From: Caryophanales bacterium
Lineage (GTDB): Bacteria > Bacillota_I > Bacilli_A > RFN20 > CAG-449
Length of the DNA stretch: 58,654 nt
Direction: 5' to 3'
Assembly: GCA_029006735.1 (NCBI GenBank)
Contig: JAQXGN010000005.1
Coordinates: 1 to 58,654 of the forward strand
The notes under the pieces were generated by a model that did no database searches, was not told the DNA's origin, and was given only the letters and a program-made list of their open reading frames with translations. The translations under genes were made by a program, and so were the position numbers. Within the stretch, counting starts at the first letter, position 1. The number at the start of each line of letters is the position of its first letter. Of this stretch, positions 44,067-54,657 are shown piece after piece.

Positions 44067-44633
44067 TTATACAATTTGTGATATTTTTTGTCTAACTTGT
44101 TCAATTGATTTTTTATCAAAACTAGAACATAAAACATAATCAAATTGACTTAATTGATTATTAGCAATCTTAACAATTTTAGCTTTTTCTGATTGATTTA
44201 ATTTATCGCATTTTGTGAAACAAATTAATACTTGAGTTTGAAGATTTTCTAAAAAATCTTTAAATTCTAAGTCTTCTTGCGATAATTCACGACGTGAATC
44301 TAATAACCATAAAACTAATTTTAATCTCGAATTAGATGAAAAATATGATTCCATCATTTTATCAAAACCATCTTTTTTTCCAGTTCTACGATAGCCATAT
44401 CCAGGTGCGTCAACTAAATAAAACTTATTATCAATATTAAAATAATTTAATAATTTTGTTTGACCTGGTTTTTTAGAAACAAATGCGAGATTTTTATTAT
44501 CAACTAAAGCATTAATTAAACTAGATTTACCAACGTTTGATCGACCAATAAAAATAACATGATTAAGATCGAATAATGAATCTTTATCACTAGTTGCAGA
44601 TTTAATGAAATTAGCTTTTCGAAAATTGATCAT
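44067..44633 (-). CDS. engB: Ribosome biogenesis GTPase EngB/YsxC
   Basis: A 188-residue GTPase for 50S subunit assembly. G1 is GRSNVGKSSLI (30-40), G2 region KKPGQTKLLNYF, G3 VDAPGYGYRRTG, G4 CFTKCDKL and G5 CSSFDKKS. Length is normal. It begins 1 nt after the lon stop; lonA-ysxC is the Bacillus order. Confidence 0.95.
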   Translation of the reverse strand: MINFRKANFIKSATSDKDSLFDLNHVIFIGRSNVGKSSLINALVDNKNLAFVSKKPGQTKLLNYFNIDNKFYLVDAPGYGYRRTGKKDGFDKMMESYFSSNSRLKLVLWLLDSRRELSQEDLEFKDFLENLQTQVLICFTKCDKLNQSEKAKIVKIANNQLSQFDYVLCSSFDKKSIEQVRQKISQIV

Positions 44634-44634
44634 A

Positions 44635-46968
44635 CTATTCCTCTATAAAAGCAACTTTCAATGCATCGTCTACATTATCCATAATCACAATCTTTAATTT
44701 CTTTCTTACTTCTTCTGGTAATTCAATAATATCTTTTTTATTACCACGAGGAATAATAATTGTTTTAATTCCTGAACGAAGTGCAGCTAAAGACTTCTCT
44801 TTTAATCCACCAATTGGTAAAGATTGGCCACGTAAATTTACTTCGCCAGTCATCGCAACAGTTGCTTTTACCTTTCTATTAGTTAATGAAGAAATGATAC
44901 AAGTTGTTAAAGCAACACCTGCACTTGGACCATCTTTTGGAACTGCTCCTTCAGGAACGTGAATATGAATAGTATGTTTTTCAAAGAAAGAAGGCTCAAT
45001 ACCATATTTTACTGCATTTGCTTTAACATAATCTAAAGCAATAGAAGCCGATTCTTTCATAACATTGCCTAGATTTCCAGTTAAAACTAAAGCGTTATTG
45101 CCTTCAAAATAATTTACTTCAATTGGTAAAATATCTCCACCAAATTCAGTATAAGCTAGACCTGTAACAACACCAACTTGATTATCTTTTTCTTTCTTGG
45201 AATATTCAAATTTAACAGGTCCTAAATATGATTCAACTTTCTTTTTATCGATGATAACTTTTTCAATTTTTGGATTTCTTAATAATTCAACAACCGATTT
45301 TCGACATAAAGAAGAAATCAATCTTTCAAGTTCTCTTACACCAGCTTCTCTAGTATAGAAATCAATTACAAATTCAATTGCTTCATCTTCAAAGACTACT
45401 TGATCAAGTTTTAAACCATTCGCGATACATTGTTTATTGATTAAATGGTTTTTCGCGATATTCATTTTTTCAATATCAGTATAAGAGTTTAATTCAATCA
45501 TTTCTAGTCGATCTCTTAATGGACCTGGAACGTTTTGAATGTAGTTTGCAGTACAAATAAACAATACATTACTTAAATCAAATGTTTCTTCAAGATAGTT
45601 ATCTTGGAAAACAGAATTTTGTTCAGGATCAAGGATTTCAAGTAATGCACTTGAAGGATCACCCTTATTAGATGAAGCCATTTTATCAATTTCATCAAGT
45701 AAGAATACTGGATTATTTACACCAGCATTTTTGATTCCCTTAATAATTTTTCCAGGCATTGCACCTACATAAGTTCTTCTATGTCCTCTTAATTCTGCTT
45801 CATCATAAAGACCACCTAAACTTGCTTTAGCAAACTTTCTTCCTAAAGCTCTAGCTACTGATTTTGCTAAGGAAGTCTTACCAACTCCAGGAGGACCATA
45901 TAAACAAATAATTGGTGATTTTAATGAATTTGTTACCTTCTTAACTGCAATGTATTCAACAATTCTTTCTTTTACTTTTGTTAATCCATAATGATCTTCA
46001 TCAAGAACACGAATAACATTTTCTAAATCATCATTATCTTCTGTTTTTCTTGTCCAAGGCATATCCATCAAAGTGTCTAAATATGTCTTTTCCATTGAAG
46101 ACTCTAAAGAAGCAGATGGTAATTGTTTAAACTTACTAAGTGATTTTTTTACTGCTTTTTTTATTCTTTCTGGAAAAGATTCCTTCTCCATTTTTTTCAT
46201 AATAGACTCTTCTTCCGATTCTTCATTGTCTCCAGTAAGTTCATTTAACTCATCTTGAGTAGCTCTTAATTTTTCACGTAAAAGATATTCTCTTTGTTGT
46301 TTTGAAGTACGATCACTAACTCTTTTGTTAATTGATTTTTCAACTTCATCATAACCTTTTATATCTTGTAAAATTGAGCAAATGTATTGAAGTCTTTTCA
46401 TAATATCTAATTCTTCTAACAACTTTTGCTTATCTTGAAGAGGTAATGGGAATTGGAATGCTAATTGATCAACTAACTCTTCTGCTGTAATTCCTTTACT
46501 TAATTTATTGATAAATGAAGGTGGCAAATTATTTGGACCAAATGATTGTAAAATATTAATGATTTCATCAACGATAACTTGTTCTTCTTCTCTAGTTCCA
46601 CTAGCAATAGTTTCTAAAACTTTAAAATCACAATAATATGATTCTTCTTCATCTTCTTTATTAAAATTAATATTAAAAATACTAATTCTAGATAAACATT
46701 GAATCTTGATTTTATAAATACCTTTAGTATCTCTAATTGAAACAATATTACATAAAGTTCCGACATTATAAATAGAATCTTCTGACAAAGAGTCTTCATT
46801 TGGGTCAATTTGTGATACTAATGCTATTTTTCCATTATTCTTATTTAATGCAATATCTACTGCCTTTTTGGAAAAAACTCGACCAACGTCTAACGTGATC
46901 GAGCATCCAGGAAATAATATTGCACCACGAGTAATGAGTAATGGAATTAATTCATCTAATTCTGTCAT
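44635..46968 (-). CDS. lon: ATP-dependent Lon protease
   Basis: A 777-residue LonA-type protease of the cytoplasm. The LAN substrate domain (about 1-200) and coiled coil (200-250) precede the AAA+ domain (Walker A GPPGVGKT at 358-365, Walker B PVFLLDEIDK) and the protease domain with the catalytic serine in PKDGPSAGVALTT (near 680) and a downstream lysine. An acidic insert (GDNEESEEES) lies at about 246-255. AGGAGG precedes the ATG; the tig gene upstream ends in a weak AT-only hairpin near 47003-47025. Confidence 0.96.
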   Translation of the reverse strand: MTELDELIPLLITRGAILFPGCSITLDVGRVFSKKAVDIALNKNNGKIALVSQIDPNEDSLSEDSIYNVGTLCNIVSIRDTKGIYKIKIQCLSRISIFNINFNKEDEEESYYCDFKVLETIASGTREEEQVIVDEIINILQSFGPNNLPPSFINKLSKGITAEELVDQLAFQFPLPLQDKQKLLEELDIMKRLQYICSILQDIKGYDEVEKSINKRVSDRTSKQQREYLLREKLRATQDELNELTGDNEESEEESIMKKMEKESFPERIKKAVKKSLSKFKQLPSASLESSMEKTYLDTLMDMPWTRKTEDNDDLENVIRVLDEDHYGLTKVKERIVEYIAVKKVTNSLKSPIICLYGPPGVGKTSLAKSVARALGRKFAKASLGGLYDEAELRGHRRTYVGAMPGKIIKGIKNAGVNNPVFLLDEIDKMASSNKGDPSSALLEILDPEQNSVFQDNYLEETFDLSNVLFICTANYIQNVPGPLRDRLEMIELNSYTDIEKMNIAKNHLINKQCIANGLKLDQVVFEDEAIEFVIDFYTREAGVRELERLISSLCRKSVVELLRNPKIEKVIIDKKKVESYLGPVKFEYSKKEKDNQVGVVTGLAYTEFGGDILPIEVNYFEGNNALVLTGNLGNVMKESASIALDYVKANAVKYGIEPSFFEKHTIHIHVPEGAVPKDGPSAGVALTTCIISSLTNRKVKATVAMTGEVNLRGQSLPIGGLKEKSLAALRSGIKTIIIPRGNKKDIIELPEEVRKKLKIVIMDNVDDALKVAFIEE

Positions 46969-47041
46969 ACTTTCCCTCCTAGTGAGAATTAATTAAAAAA
47001 AGATTTACTTTTTTAATTTTAATATAGTTAATTAAAGAAAA

Positions 47042-48349
47042 TTATTCTGCAGAAACTGCATTTTCTTCTACTTTAGCTTCATTATTAGCTAACATAAATT
47101 CAGTGAATAATTTATTTCTTAATTGTCTTCTAAAATTATCTTTGTTAGGTTCTAATGCTTTCTTTACTGATTCAACATCCATACCATATTGGCTAGCTAA
47201 AGCAGCATATTCTTTTTCAAGAGCATTATCATTTGCTTCTAAATTTTCTGTAGCAATAATGTTTTCAACAACTAACATTGCGCGGATATTCTTTACAGCG
47301 TCTTTTCTTCTATTAGCTTCTAATTCTTCTTCTTTTAAGCCATTGATTGCAACATAATCTGAATATTTTAATCCTGCATTTTCAACTTGTTTTTTGATTT
47401 CATCGAGCATTGCTGCAGCTTCATCATCAACCATTGATGAAGGAATTTCGACTGTAGCATTTTCAATTGCTTTATTAACAATATTTTCAATTTGTGCATT
47501 CTTTGCAGCTTTTTGTTTATTTGCTAATACTTGTTTCTTAGCATATGCTTTTAAAGATTTTTCATCTTTGACATCAGCGATATTTAATTCTTGGAAGAAA
47601 TCATCATCTAATGTAGGTAATACTTTTTCTTTTACATCTTGGCAAGTAACTTCAAATCTTGCATCTTTACCTTTTAATGCTTCGACATAGTTTTCTGGGA
47701 ATTTGCAATTTAATGTTCTTGATTCACCAGCTTTGATACCAACTAATTGATCTTCAAATCCTGGGATAAATGAATTTGAACCTAATTCTAATTCATAGCC
47801 ATTTGCTTCTCCACCATCGAATGCTTCATCATTTACATAGCCAACAAAGTCAATAATGACAGAATCGCCTAATTTAGCTTCTCCTTCTTTAACTTGCATA
47901 ACTGCATGTTGTTTCTTTAAATCATCAATGAATGCGTTTGTTTCTTTTGCTGATACTTTTACTTCTTCACATGCAACATTTAAATTTTTATATTGACCAA
48001 GTTTGACAACTGGTGGTAAGCAGAATAAGATTGCACATTCTGCTTCTTCATCATTCATTTTTGAAATTGATAATTTTGGTTCACTAAAAACATATAATTT
48101 ATTTTCATTAACTGCTTCTTGGAATCCTTTATTTGCTAAATTGAATAATGTATCTGATAATACTTGGCCATGATTAATTCTTGCATTTACCATTGATGCA
48201 GGAGCTTTACCCTTACGGAATCCAGGTACTACAATATTTGCTGCTCTTTTGTTATGTTCTTTTTTCCAAGCTTTTTTCCATTCATCGCCATTAAATTTTA
48301 AATTAATAACAACTTCAAGATTTTCTTTTCTTTCGACTGTTTTTTCCAT
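47042..48349 (-). CDS. tig: Trigger factor, ribosome-associated chaperone
   Basis: A 435-residue chaperone. The ribosome-binding domain has PGFRKGKAP (about 44-52), the FKBP-type PPIase domain contains GDSVIIDFVGYVNDEAFDGG...FIPGFEDQLVGIKAG (about 155-215), and the helical C-terminal arms follow. I use the ATG at 48349 (MEKTVERKENLEVV), the family start, although the AGGAGG is rather far upstream (about 14 nt). An in-frame ATG 11 codons earlier would put the ribosome site inside the gene. Confidence 0.95.
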   Translation of the reverse strand: MEKTVERKENLEVVINLKFNGDEWKKAWKKEHNKRAANIVVPGFRKGKAPASMVNARINHGQVLSDTLFNLANKGFQEAVNENKLYVFSEPKLSISKMNDEEAECAILFCLPPVVKLGQYKNLNVACEEVKVSAKETNAFIDDLKKQHAVMQVKEGEAKLGDSVIIDFVGYVNDEAFDGGEANGYELELGSNSFIPGFEDQLVGIKAGESRTLNCKFPENYVEALKGKDARFEVTCQDVKEKVLPTLDDDFFQELNIADVKDEKSLKAYAKKQVLANKQKAAKNAQIENIVNKAIENATVEIPSSMVDDEAAAMLDEIKKQVENAGLKYSDYVAINGLKEEELEANRRKDAVKNIRAMLVVENIIATENLEANDNALEKEYAALASQYGMDVESVKKALEPNKDNFRRQLRNKLFTEFMLANNEAKVEENAVSAE

Positions 48350-48448
48350 ACTAATTAATACTTTCCTCCTAATAGTCAACATTAGAATTATATCGAATAA
48401 TCATAAACTTATCAATAATATTTTTAATATTATAAGCCGAAAAAATAG

Positions 48449-49291
48449 CTAATTATTGATAATATCTTTGATTTCTATTGCCATTTGTTCAACTTTTGAC
48501 AAATCTATACTATATTTTTTACTAATTGATTGATATTCCTCATTCATTCTTAATAAACCTCTACCGATTTGAATAAAAATATCTCCCATTAAAGAAACGT
48601 TATCAAAATCAACAAATCCATTTGGATATTCTTTTATTTGAGATATATTTAAAGCTTCAATTGCTAAAGAAATTACATCCATCGATTCATTACTATGCTC
48701 TATATAATTCTTGCAATCCATGTAAGCAAAATCATCAAAAGGAAGGCATAAAGAAGATGGTTCCAACGAATATATTATTCCATCTTTTTCAACTATTATT
48801 TCTTGTGATATTTTTTGTTCTACAAGAATAAATAAAGCTAAAGTCTTATATTTATACTTAGTATCACTTAATAAGAATTTTTCTATTAAATCTAAATACA
48901 AACGAATATTTTGTTTAGATAAGAATTGTAAACAAGATGCAATCTGACTTTCATCTTTAGATAAGAGCATCTTTTCTAGTTTTTCGATATTAAAATCACT
49001 TTTTAATGAACGCTTGTTTAGTTTTTCATTTTCTTGTAATAATTCATTTAAAAAATCTTCTACTTCCATAGAAATATAAGGTGCTTGCTTATAATAATTA
49101 ATAACTCTAATTACATTAGAAATATCATCTTTATTCGCATAAAAAGATACATGTAAACCAATAAAAAGTATTGGATCTTCTTTTAGTAATTCTTGATGAT
49201 TATCGACAAAAAAAACTAATTCTTCTTCTGAACCTTTGTTAACTAAATCTAACATATCCTTAAATAATGGATTTTCTTTTTTTTCTTTCAT
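48449..49291 (-). CDS. Helical-repeat protein of unknown function, in the ysoA position
   Basis: A protein of about 280 residues made of amphipathic helix pairs that resemble TPR-like repeats (for example EEELVFFVDNHQELLKEDPILFIGLHVSFYANKDDISNVIRVINYY). No catalytic motif or membrane segment is visible. It lies right after tig, where Bacillus has ysoA, a TPR protein, so it may be the equivalent; the sequence alone does not prove it. The start is uncertain: ATG at 49291 or GTG at 49303, both overlapping or touching the ABC transporter stop. Confidence 0.65.
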   Translation of the reverse strand: MKEKKENPLFKDMLDLVNKGSEEELVFFVDNHQELLKEDPILFIGLHVSFYANKDDISNVIRVINYYKQAPYISMEVEDFLNELLQENEKLNKRSLKSDFNIEKLEKMLLSKDESQIASCLQFLSKQNIRLYLDLIEKFLLSDTKYKYKTLALFILVEQKISQEIIVEKDGIIYSLEPSSLCLPFDDFAYMDCKNYIEHSNESMDVISLAIEALNISQIKEYPNGFVDFDNVSLMGDIFIQIGRGLLRMNEEYQSISKKYSIDLSKVEQMAIEIKDIINN

Positions 49292-49295
49292 AATT

Positions 49296-52199
49296 CTACT
49301 CACTTCTCAATGCAATAACTGGATCCTTCTTAGATGCAACTTGTGAAGGAATAAGTCCAGAAATAAATGTTAAAATAACGGAAATTCCAATTAAACCAAG
49401 CGCTCCATACAATGGTAATTCAGCAATACTACCAATCGACGCATATTTATTGATAATTGCATTAATTGGTAAGTTTAAAATCAATGTAATACAAACACCA
49501 ATAGTACCTGATAATAAACCTAAAATTATTGTTTCTGCGTTAAATAAGTTAGCAATATCTCCTTTTGAAGCACCAAGAGATCTTAATACACCAATTTCTT
49601 TTGTTCGTTCAATAACCGAAATATAAGTTATAATACCGATCATTATTGAAGAAACAATTAAAGAAACAGAAACGAAACCAATCAATACATATGAAATAAC
49701 TTGAATAATAATAGATATTGATTTCATCATTAAACCAACATAATCAGTATAAGTAATTCGATCCGTTTCATTCTCTGCAACATTATTATTGTAATAATCA
49801 ACTAAATTTGAAATCTCATCTTTACTAGCAAAAGATGAACAGTAAATAGAAATCGATTCTAAAGAATCTTCATCAAATATTCCAATAGCTTTTTTTGTTG
49901 AACTATATGAATAACTTTGATGGAAACTCATTAAAGCATTATGATAAATACCAATTTCTGGTCTTTCAAAGTTCATCATTAAATATAAACAAAAACTAGC
50001 AAACTCATCATCAGTTAATTCAGTTACAGTTTTTCCTTCATACATTGAATTAACTAGTGTATTAACAAGCGTTTCATATTCTTTCTTCTGCGTGATTAAT
50101 TCATTAAACTTATCACGATTTTCTTTAATAGTCTTTTCGAGTCCAGAAACAATATATTCACCATAAGTGATTTCATCACTTACATATCCTGCTGATTTAA
50201 TCACAAGGTCATCCATATATGAAACCAAATCATTTCTTGAAAATACAATAACCTCTTCTTCATATTTTCGACCAGTAAAAATATTTACTGTTGTATCCTT
50301 TAATTGATCTTTAACGATTTGTGAGTTATTTGATTGTTCAATATAATATTCACTTAATCTTTTTGAATAAGCCAAAGATCCTTGAGTAATCGAAGTAGCT
50401 GCAGCATTTGGCTTTTCTTTAATAACTCCAGAAATAATAACATTAATACCTGCATCTTTATTGTCGAGCAATGTTTGAATCTCAGCATCATTCAATTGAC
50501 GATATAATCCTTCTTCTCCTTTAGTAAAATAATCAGATTGCAATAATACTTTATAATTTCTACCTAATATTTCTTTTGCATTTAATTTAGACATTGGTGG
50601 CTCTTCTATCTTACCTAAAGTATATTTTGCAACATCATCTACAATTTGTTGATATTCTCCATCAATTAAACCTAGTTGATATAATCGGAAATCAGGAGCA
50701 GAATAATCTTTATTAACAACTAATACCATCTTTTGGTATTCTTTGTATTCTGAATAGATTTTATTTTCCCAAGGCCATTCACCTGCAACTACATCAAATT
50801 GAGATTCTAAAAGGTCTCTATTATCTAACATTTCAGTAAATAGCCCTTTTGAAATAGTTGATATACCTGCAGAAAATTGAGATGAGTATTTAGAAATATC
50901 CATATTAGGATTATTAAAATATTGACGAACATAACTAGCAAGTAAATCATTTAAAAATGATGATGGATTAACTTGCACCTTGTAGTCATTATATAAATTC
51001 ATTTTTAATCCATATGAATATTGGACACCCGTAATTTTGTCTGATAAATTAACATTCTTGCTATCTAAATAATCTTTAAAAGCATTAAGATTATTCGATT
51101 GAGTAGAAGAAGAAAGGTTTTCCATCAATTTTGATAATACTTCTACTGAATATATATCTTCTCCATTTGGCACTTCAGTGTTTGTTGTTTCTCCAAGAAT
51201 CAATTCTATAACACTAGAATAATCTGTATTATTCTTCGTAATTGTAATTGGATAAGTAGACAATGTATCTTCTTGAACTTTATTAATATAATTTTGGAAC
51301 CCATCAGACATAGATAGAATCAAAGCAATACCGATAATACCAATTGATCCGGCAATTGAAGTTAATAACGTTCTAGTTTTTTTACCCCACATGTTTTTCA
51401 TGGAAAGGACAAAAGCAGTAAAGACTGACATCTTAGGTTTCTTCATTTTTTTGTTTGATTTTGTAATCGAAGAAACTTCAATCATTCTTGTTTCATCATC
51501 ACATTTTTCTATTTCTTCTTTTTTTATCGGATTAGAATCTAAAAAAACATGACCATCAGCAAGACGAATGATACGCGTTGAATAAATTTGGGCTAATTCT
51601 GGATTATGAGTAACCATAATAACAAGTCTTTCTTTGGATACCTCTTTTAATAATTCCATAACTTGAATACTTGTTTCTGAATCTAAAGCACCTGTAGGTT
51701 CATCTGCTAAAATGATATCTGGATTATTTACTAAGGCTCTAGCAATCGCAACACGTTGCATTTGTCCACCAGATAATTGATTTGGCTTTTTCTTTATTTG
51801 GTCTTTTAATCCAACTTTTTCTAATGCATTAATCGCGATTTCTCGACGTTGTTTTCTTTTTATACCAGCAAGTGTCAACGCTAATTCTACATTACGTAAA
51901 ACAGTTTGATGTGGAATTAAATTATAGTTTTGGAAGACAAAACCAATTCGATGATTACGATAATTATCCCAATCACGATCTTTATAATTTTTAGTCGAAA
52001 TATTATCAATAATCAATTCACCATTTGTATATCCATCTAATCCACCAATAATATTTAATAATGTAGTTTTACCACATCCAGAAGGGCCTAAAATTGATAC
52101 AAATTCTGCTTCTCTAAAAGTAACACTAACATCTTTTAGTGCATGAACAACATTATCTTGGCTTACATAATCTTTGGCGATATTTACTAATTCGAGCAT
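49296..52199 (-). CDS. MacB-type ABC transporter, ATPase and permease fused
   Basis: A 967-residue single-chain transporter. The ATPase comes first (about 1-235: Walker [10 protein letters not shown] 38-46, signature LSGGQ 142-146, Walker B ILADE 163-167, H-loop VMVTH). A charged linker is followed by helix 1 (about 282-302), an outer domain of some 500 residues and three C-terminal helices with the MacB/FtsX core [19 protein letters not shown]. Type VII ABC systems of this kind export peptides or lipoproteins or transmit signals across the membrane. Fusions with this order and such a large outer domain are common in low-GC Firmicutes and gut Bacilli. No partner gene is adjacent; its ribosome site is in a hairpin. 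Confidence 0.87.
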   Translation of the reverse strand: MLELVNIAKDYVSQDNVVHALKDVSVTFREAEFVSILGPSGCGKTTLLNIIGGLDGYTNGELIIDNISTKNYKDRDWDNYRNHRIGFVFQNYNLIPHQTVLRNVELALTLAGIKRKQRREIAINALEKVGLKDQIKKKPNQLSGGQMQRVAIARALVNNPDIILADEPTGALDSETSIQVMELLKEVSKERLVIMVTHNPELAQIYSTRIIRLADGHVFLDSNPIKKEEIEKCDDETRMIEVSSITKSNKKMKKPKMSVFTAFVLSMKNMWGKKTRTLLTSIAGSIGIIGIALILSMSDGFQNYINKVQEDTLSTYPITITKNNTDYSSVIELILGETTNTEVPNGEDIYSVEVLSKLMENLSSSTQSNNLNAFKDYLDSKNVNLSDKITGVQYSYGLKMNLYNDYKVQVNPSSFLNDLLASYVRQYFNNPNMDISKYSSQFSAGISTISKGLFTEMLDNRDLLESQFDVVAGEWPWENKIYSEYKEYQKMVLVVNKDYSAPDFRLYQLGLIDGEYQQIVDDVAKYTLGKIEEPPMSKLNAKEILGRNYKVLLQSDYFTKGEEGLYRQLNDAEIQTLLDNKDAGINVIISGVIKEKPNAAATSITQGSLAYSKRLSEYYIEQSNNSQIVKDQLKDTTVNIFTGRKYEEEVIVFSRNDLVSYMDDLVIKSAGYVSDEITYGEYIVSGLEKTIKENRDKFNELITQKKEYETLVNTLVNSMYEGKTVTELTDDEFASFCLYLMMNFERPEIGIYHNALMSFHQSYSYSSTKKAIGIFDEDSLESISIYCSSFASKDEISNLVDYYNNNVAENETDRITYTDYVGLMMKSISIIIQVISYVLIGFVSVSLIVSSIMIGIITYISVIERTKEIGVLRSLGASKGDIANLFNAETIILGLLSGTIGVCITLILNLPINAIINKYASIGSIAELPLYGALGLIGISVILTFISGLIPSQVASKKDPVIALRSE

Positions 52200-52206
52200 G
52201 AAAAAG

Positions 52207-52273
52207 CCTCCTAATTCTCTTTAATCATAATATTTATTTAATAAATATTCAATATCAAATAATTATTAGGAGG
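52207..52273 (-). promoter_or_regulatory. Leader hairpin covering the ABC transporter ribosome site
   Basis: On the minus strand CCTCCTAAT (52265-52273) can pair in 9 perfect bp with ATTAGGAGG (52207-52215), which holds the Shine-Dalgarno 7 nt before the ATG. Between the arms lies a second perfect 10-bp inverted repeat AATATTTATT/AATAAATATT (52229-52249). A T-run (CTTTTTC) follows the 3' arm. Confidence 0.6.
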
Positions 52274-52310
52274 TCGAATAGTAATTCATTTTGTCTTTTT
52301 TAAAAGAAAG

Positions 52311-54305
52311 TTAATTGATTATAATTGATTTAATATAGAAAGATTTATTTGGTGAAGTGCTTAAATTTGTAACAATGATTTGAATATTTCCACTTACAAC
52401 TTCATTATTTGTTGTATAAAATTCAAATACTTTATTAGTACTTTTATCTAACTGGTTATTTTCACTAGACAAATCGTGTTCACCTACTTTTATAGCCAAA
52501 GTAAATGAATCGCTATTTGATGATACGGAAATAGAAATTTTACAAATACCTTCTTTATAAGAAGAAGTAGAAATAGTAAGTGATGAAGATCTTAAAAACT
52601 GGATTCCTCGCGTTGCATCATAACCATCCCCTTCAACACTAGAAGAGAAAGAATAATCTAATGAATTAGCAAAATTCTGACTAGTAAATACAATAGTTTT
52701 TGTATCACCAACTTGCCCTTTTAATTCTTCTTTTATTCCTTCCAATTTAGTTTCAGCCTCAATTAAAATATTTAAAGTTTCACTTGGAATTTGATTCTTT
52801 AAAATCTCATTTAAATTATCATATGCACTTCTAGCATCATAAACTAATTGAGCTTTATCTAAAGTTACTTCACCAATTATAGTAATACGTTTTATACAAT
52901 CATTAATTAAATATTCACCATATATTTTATTAAAATCTGCTTCTTTTTCTTCTAAAATATTTAATTTAGTAATATAACTTTTTTGATTTTGCGTCAGATT
53001 ATTATATTCAAGTCTAATTGATTCGATTAATGCTTGTTTTTCCAAGGTAACTTCACCAATTGTATCAACTTTTTTATCAAAATCTAATGCAATTTGGCGA
53101 TCTTTTAAGTCATTTAATTTATCTTCAGCATCAAGTAAAGTTTGATAGTTTGTAACAAGCTTTTTTGCTTCCGTCGATAATATATTATATTGATTACGTA
53201 CATTAGTAATTGTCGTTTCACTTGATAAACTTACTTCACCAATAGCATCAATTAATTCAATAACTTTATCAGCTTTTTGCTTATTTGTAATTTGTCCATT
53301 AGCGATATAATTATCATCAAAAGCACGGAATAAATAACTAGGATGATCAATAAATGGGTTTCGATTTTTTTGAATTTTATAAACAGCTTCATTACGTGCA
53401 ATTTCTTTTTCAGAAACTGGATCTTCAATTGCCCATTTAATATAAGTATCTAAAAAGTAGGTATTTAAATATGGGAAACTGCCTTTAAATACACCGCCTC
53501 CCCATGAACCAATTTGACTCTTATATCTAGTTAACATGTAAAAATATGTTCGAGCAAAATCACCTTTATATTCATCAATAGGTTCAAAAACAGTTCCAAT
53601 TGATGAATTAATACATTTACCAAGTTTTGATCCATTTTTTGATTTATATGTACTAGAAGAAACTTCACCAAAAGGATAATTGCTTCTACGATTATTTACA
53701 TATCCATCAGTAGGATAAACATGGAATAAATCTGACTTCATTGGTGATTTTTCACTAAACCAAGATTGTGGAATTGAATGTTCTCGATTATATGAATCGC
53801 CTTCTTTAGAATAATTTGCACCTTGTTTTGATCCACCAACTACATAATTCTCATTGGAATACATATCCCATATATAATTTGTGCCTGGTTTAATATCGGT
53901 CGTTTTATATGCATCCCATAAACCACTATAACTTACTCCATTAGATGTATAAATCACCTTAGATAAGGCAGTAATTAAATCATCACCGACTAAGTCATTT
54001 GTAATACTATTATAATATGTACCATTATATGGATCTAACGATTCATCCCAAGAATATGATGGGTTCGATGGTTTAGATGAAGATTGATTACTTGAATTAT
54101 TTAAAGTAGGTTTTGAACTTGTATTAGAAGTTTCTTTATTTGAGGTTCCAACACTAGAATTTGTATTTGAGCTTTCGCTAATTGAAGATTCTTGAGAATT
54201 ATTTATAGTAGAATTATTAGATGAATTATTATTAGATGGATTTTTACATGCAGTAAATAAAACTAATACTGTTGATAACAAAACTATTAAAACATTTTTT
54301 TTCAT
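52311..54305 (-). CDS. Secreted endonuclease I-family nuclease lipoprotein
   Basis: A 664-residue surface nuclease. The signal peptide ends VLFTAC (lipid on C20), followed by a Ser/Asn-rich linker (21-82). The nuclease domain (about 85-330) has the Endonuclease_1 motifs NREHSIPQSWF (H176) and SDLFHVYPTDGYVNNRRSNYPFGEV. Three repeats of about 60 residues, each with IGEV(S/T)L and a helix pair ending AE..L, lie at 345-400, 406-460 and 467-525. A beta-rich C-terminal domain (about 535-664) closes it. I chose the ATG at 54305 because it opens the signal peptide. Likely role: DNA degradation for nutrients. Confidence 0.88.
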   Translation of the reverse strand: MKKNVLIVLLSTVLVLFTACKNPSNNNSSNNSTINNSQESSISESSNTNSSVGTSNKETSNTSSKPTLNNSSNQSSSKPSNPSYSWDESLDPYNGTYYNSITNDLVGDDLITALSKVIYTSNGVSYSGLWDAYKTTDIKPGTNYIWDMYSNENYVVGGSKQGANYSKEGDSYNREHSIPQSWFSEKSPMKSDLFHVYPTDGYVNNRRSNYPFGEVSSSTYKSKNGSKLGKCINSSIGTVFEPIDEYKGDFARTYFYMLTRYKSQIGSWGGGVFKGSFPYLNTYFLDTYIKWAIEDPVSEKEIARNEAVYKIQKNRNPFIDHPSYLFRAFDDNYIANGQITNKQKADKVIELIDAIGEVSLSSETTITNVRNQYNILSTEAKKLVTNYQTLLDAEDKLNDLKDRQIALDFDKKVDTIGEVTLEKQALIESIRLEYNNLTQNQKSYITKLNILEEKEADFNKIYGEYLINDCIKRITIIGEVTLDKAQLVYDARSAYDNLNEILKNQIPSETLNILIEAETKLEGIKEELKGQVGDTKTIVFTSQNFANSLDYSFSSSVEGDGYDATRGIQFLRSSSLTISTSSYKEGICKISISVSSNSDSFTLAIKVGEHDLSSENNQLDKSTNKVFEFYTTNNEVVSGNIQIIVTNLSTSPNKSFYIKSIIIN

Positions 54306-54468
54306 AGATACTACAACACTCCTGCATAAAAAAAAATACCATATAACAAAAATAAAAACAAGAAAACAATTAGTCATAAGATATTTCTTATGAAATATTT
54401 TAGATGAAAATAGAAACAAATTGATGAAAAAAACTAAATGAACTTTACAATCTAATGATTAACAAAAA

Positions 54469-54499
54469 TAAAAAAAATCTCTGATTTAGAACCAGAGAT
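54469..54499 (-). terminator. Rho-independent terminator of tRNA-Arg
   Basis: On the minus strand ATCTCTG-GTTCTAAAT-CAGAGAT (7-bp stem) is followed by a run of eight T. Confidence 0.85.
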
Positions 54500-54511
54500 A
54501 GAATATCAAGA

Positions 54512-54588
54512 TGGTGACCCCGTGGCGATTCGAACGCCAGACCTACTGCTTAGAAGGCAGTTGCTCTATCCAGCTGAGCTACGGGGCC
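54512..54588 (-). tRNA. tRNA-Arg, anticodon UCU
   Basis: A full cloverleaf: acceptor GGCCCCG/CGGGGTC (one G-U), D arm GCTCAGCTGGATAGAGC, anticodon stem ACTGC/GCAGT with loop CTTCTAA (anticodon TCT), T arm GGCGTTCGAATCGCC, discriminator A and an encoded CCA. It reads AGA and AGG, the preferred Arg codons in this AT-rich DNA. It is a single gene with its own terminator. Confidence 0.97.
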
Positions 54589-54657
54589 AGCGTTATTATA
54601 TTATAATACGTTCACGGGAAAATCAATAAATTTTTTATGTTTTTTTTAAAATAATAT

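Noticed and set aside
47000-47030. AT-only inverted repeat after tig as a strong terminator
   Set aside because: The stem is nearly all A-T (AAAAAAG/CTTTTTT), so its stability is doubtful; mentioned only in the lon entry.
54306-54419. N-terminal extension of the nuclease to an earlier ATG
   Set aside because: The extension would put a second hydrophobic stretch before a perfect lipoprotein signal peptide and leave the AGGAG site inside the gene.
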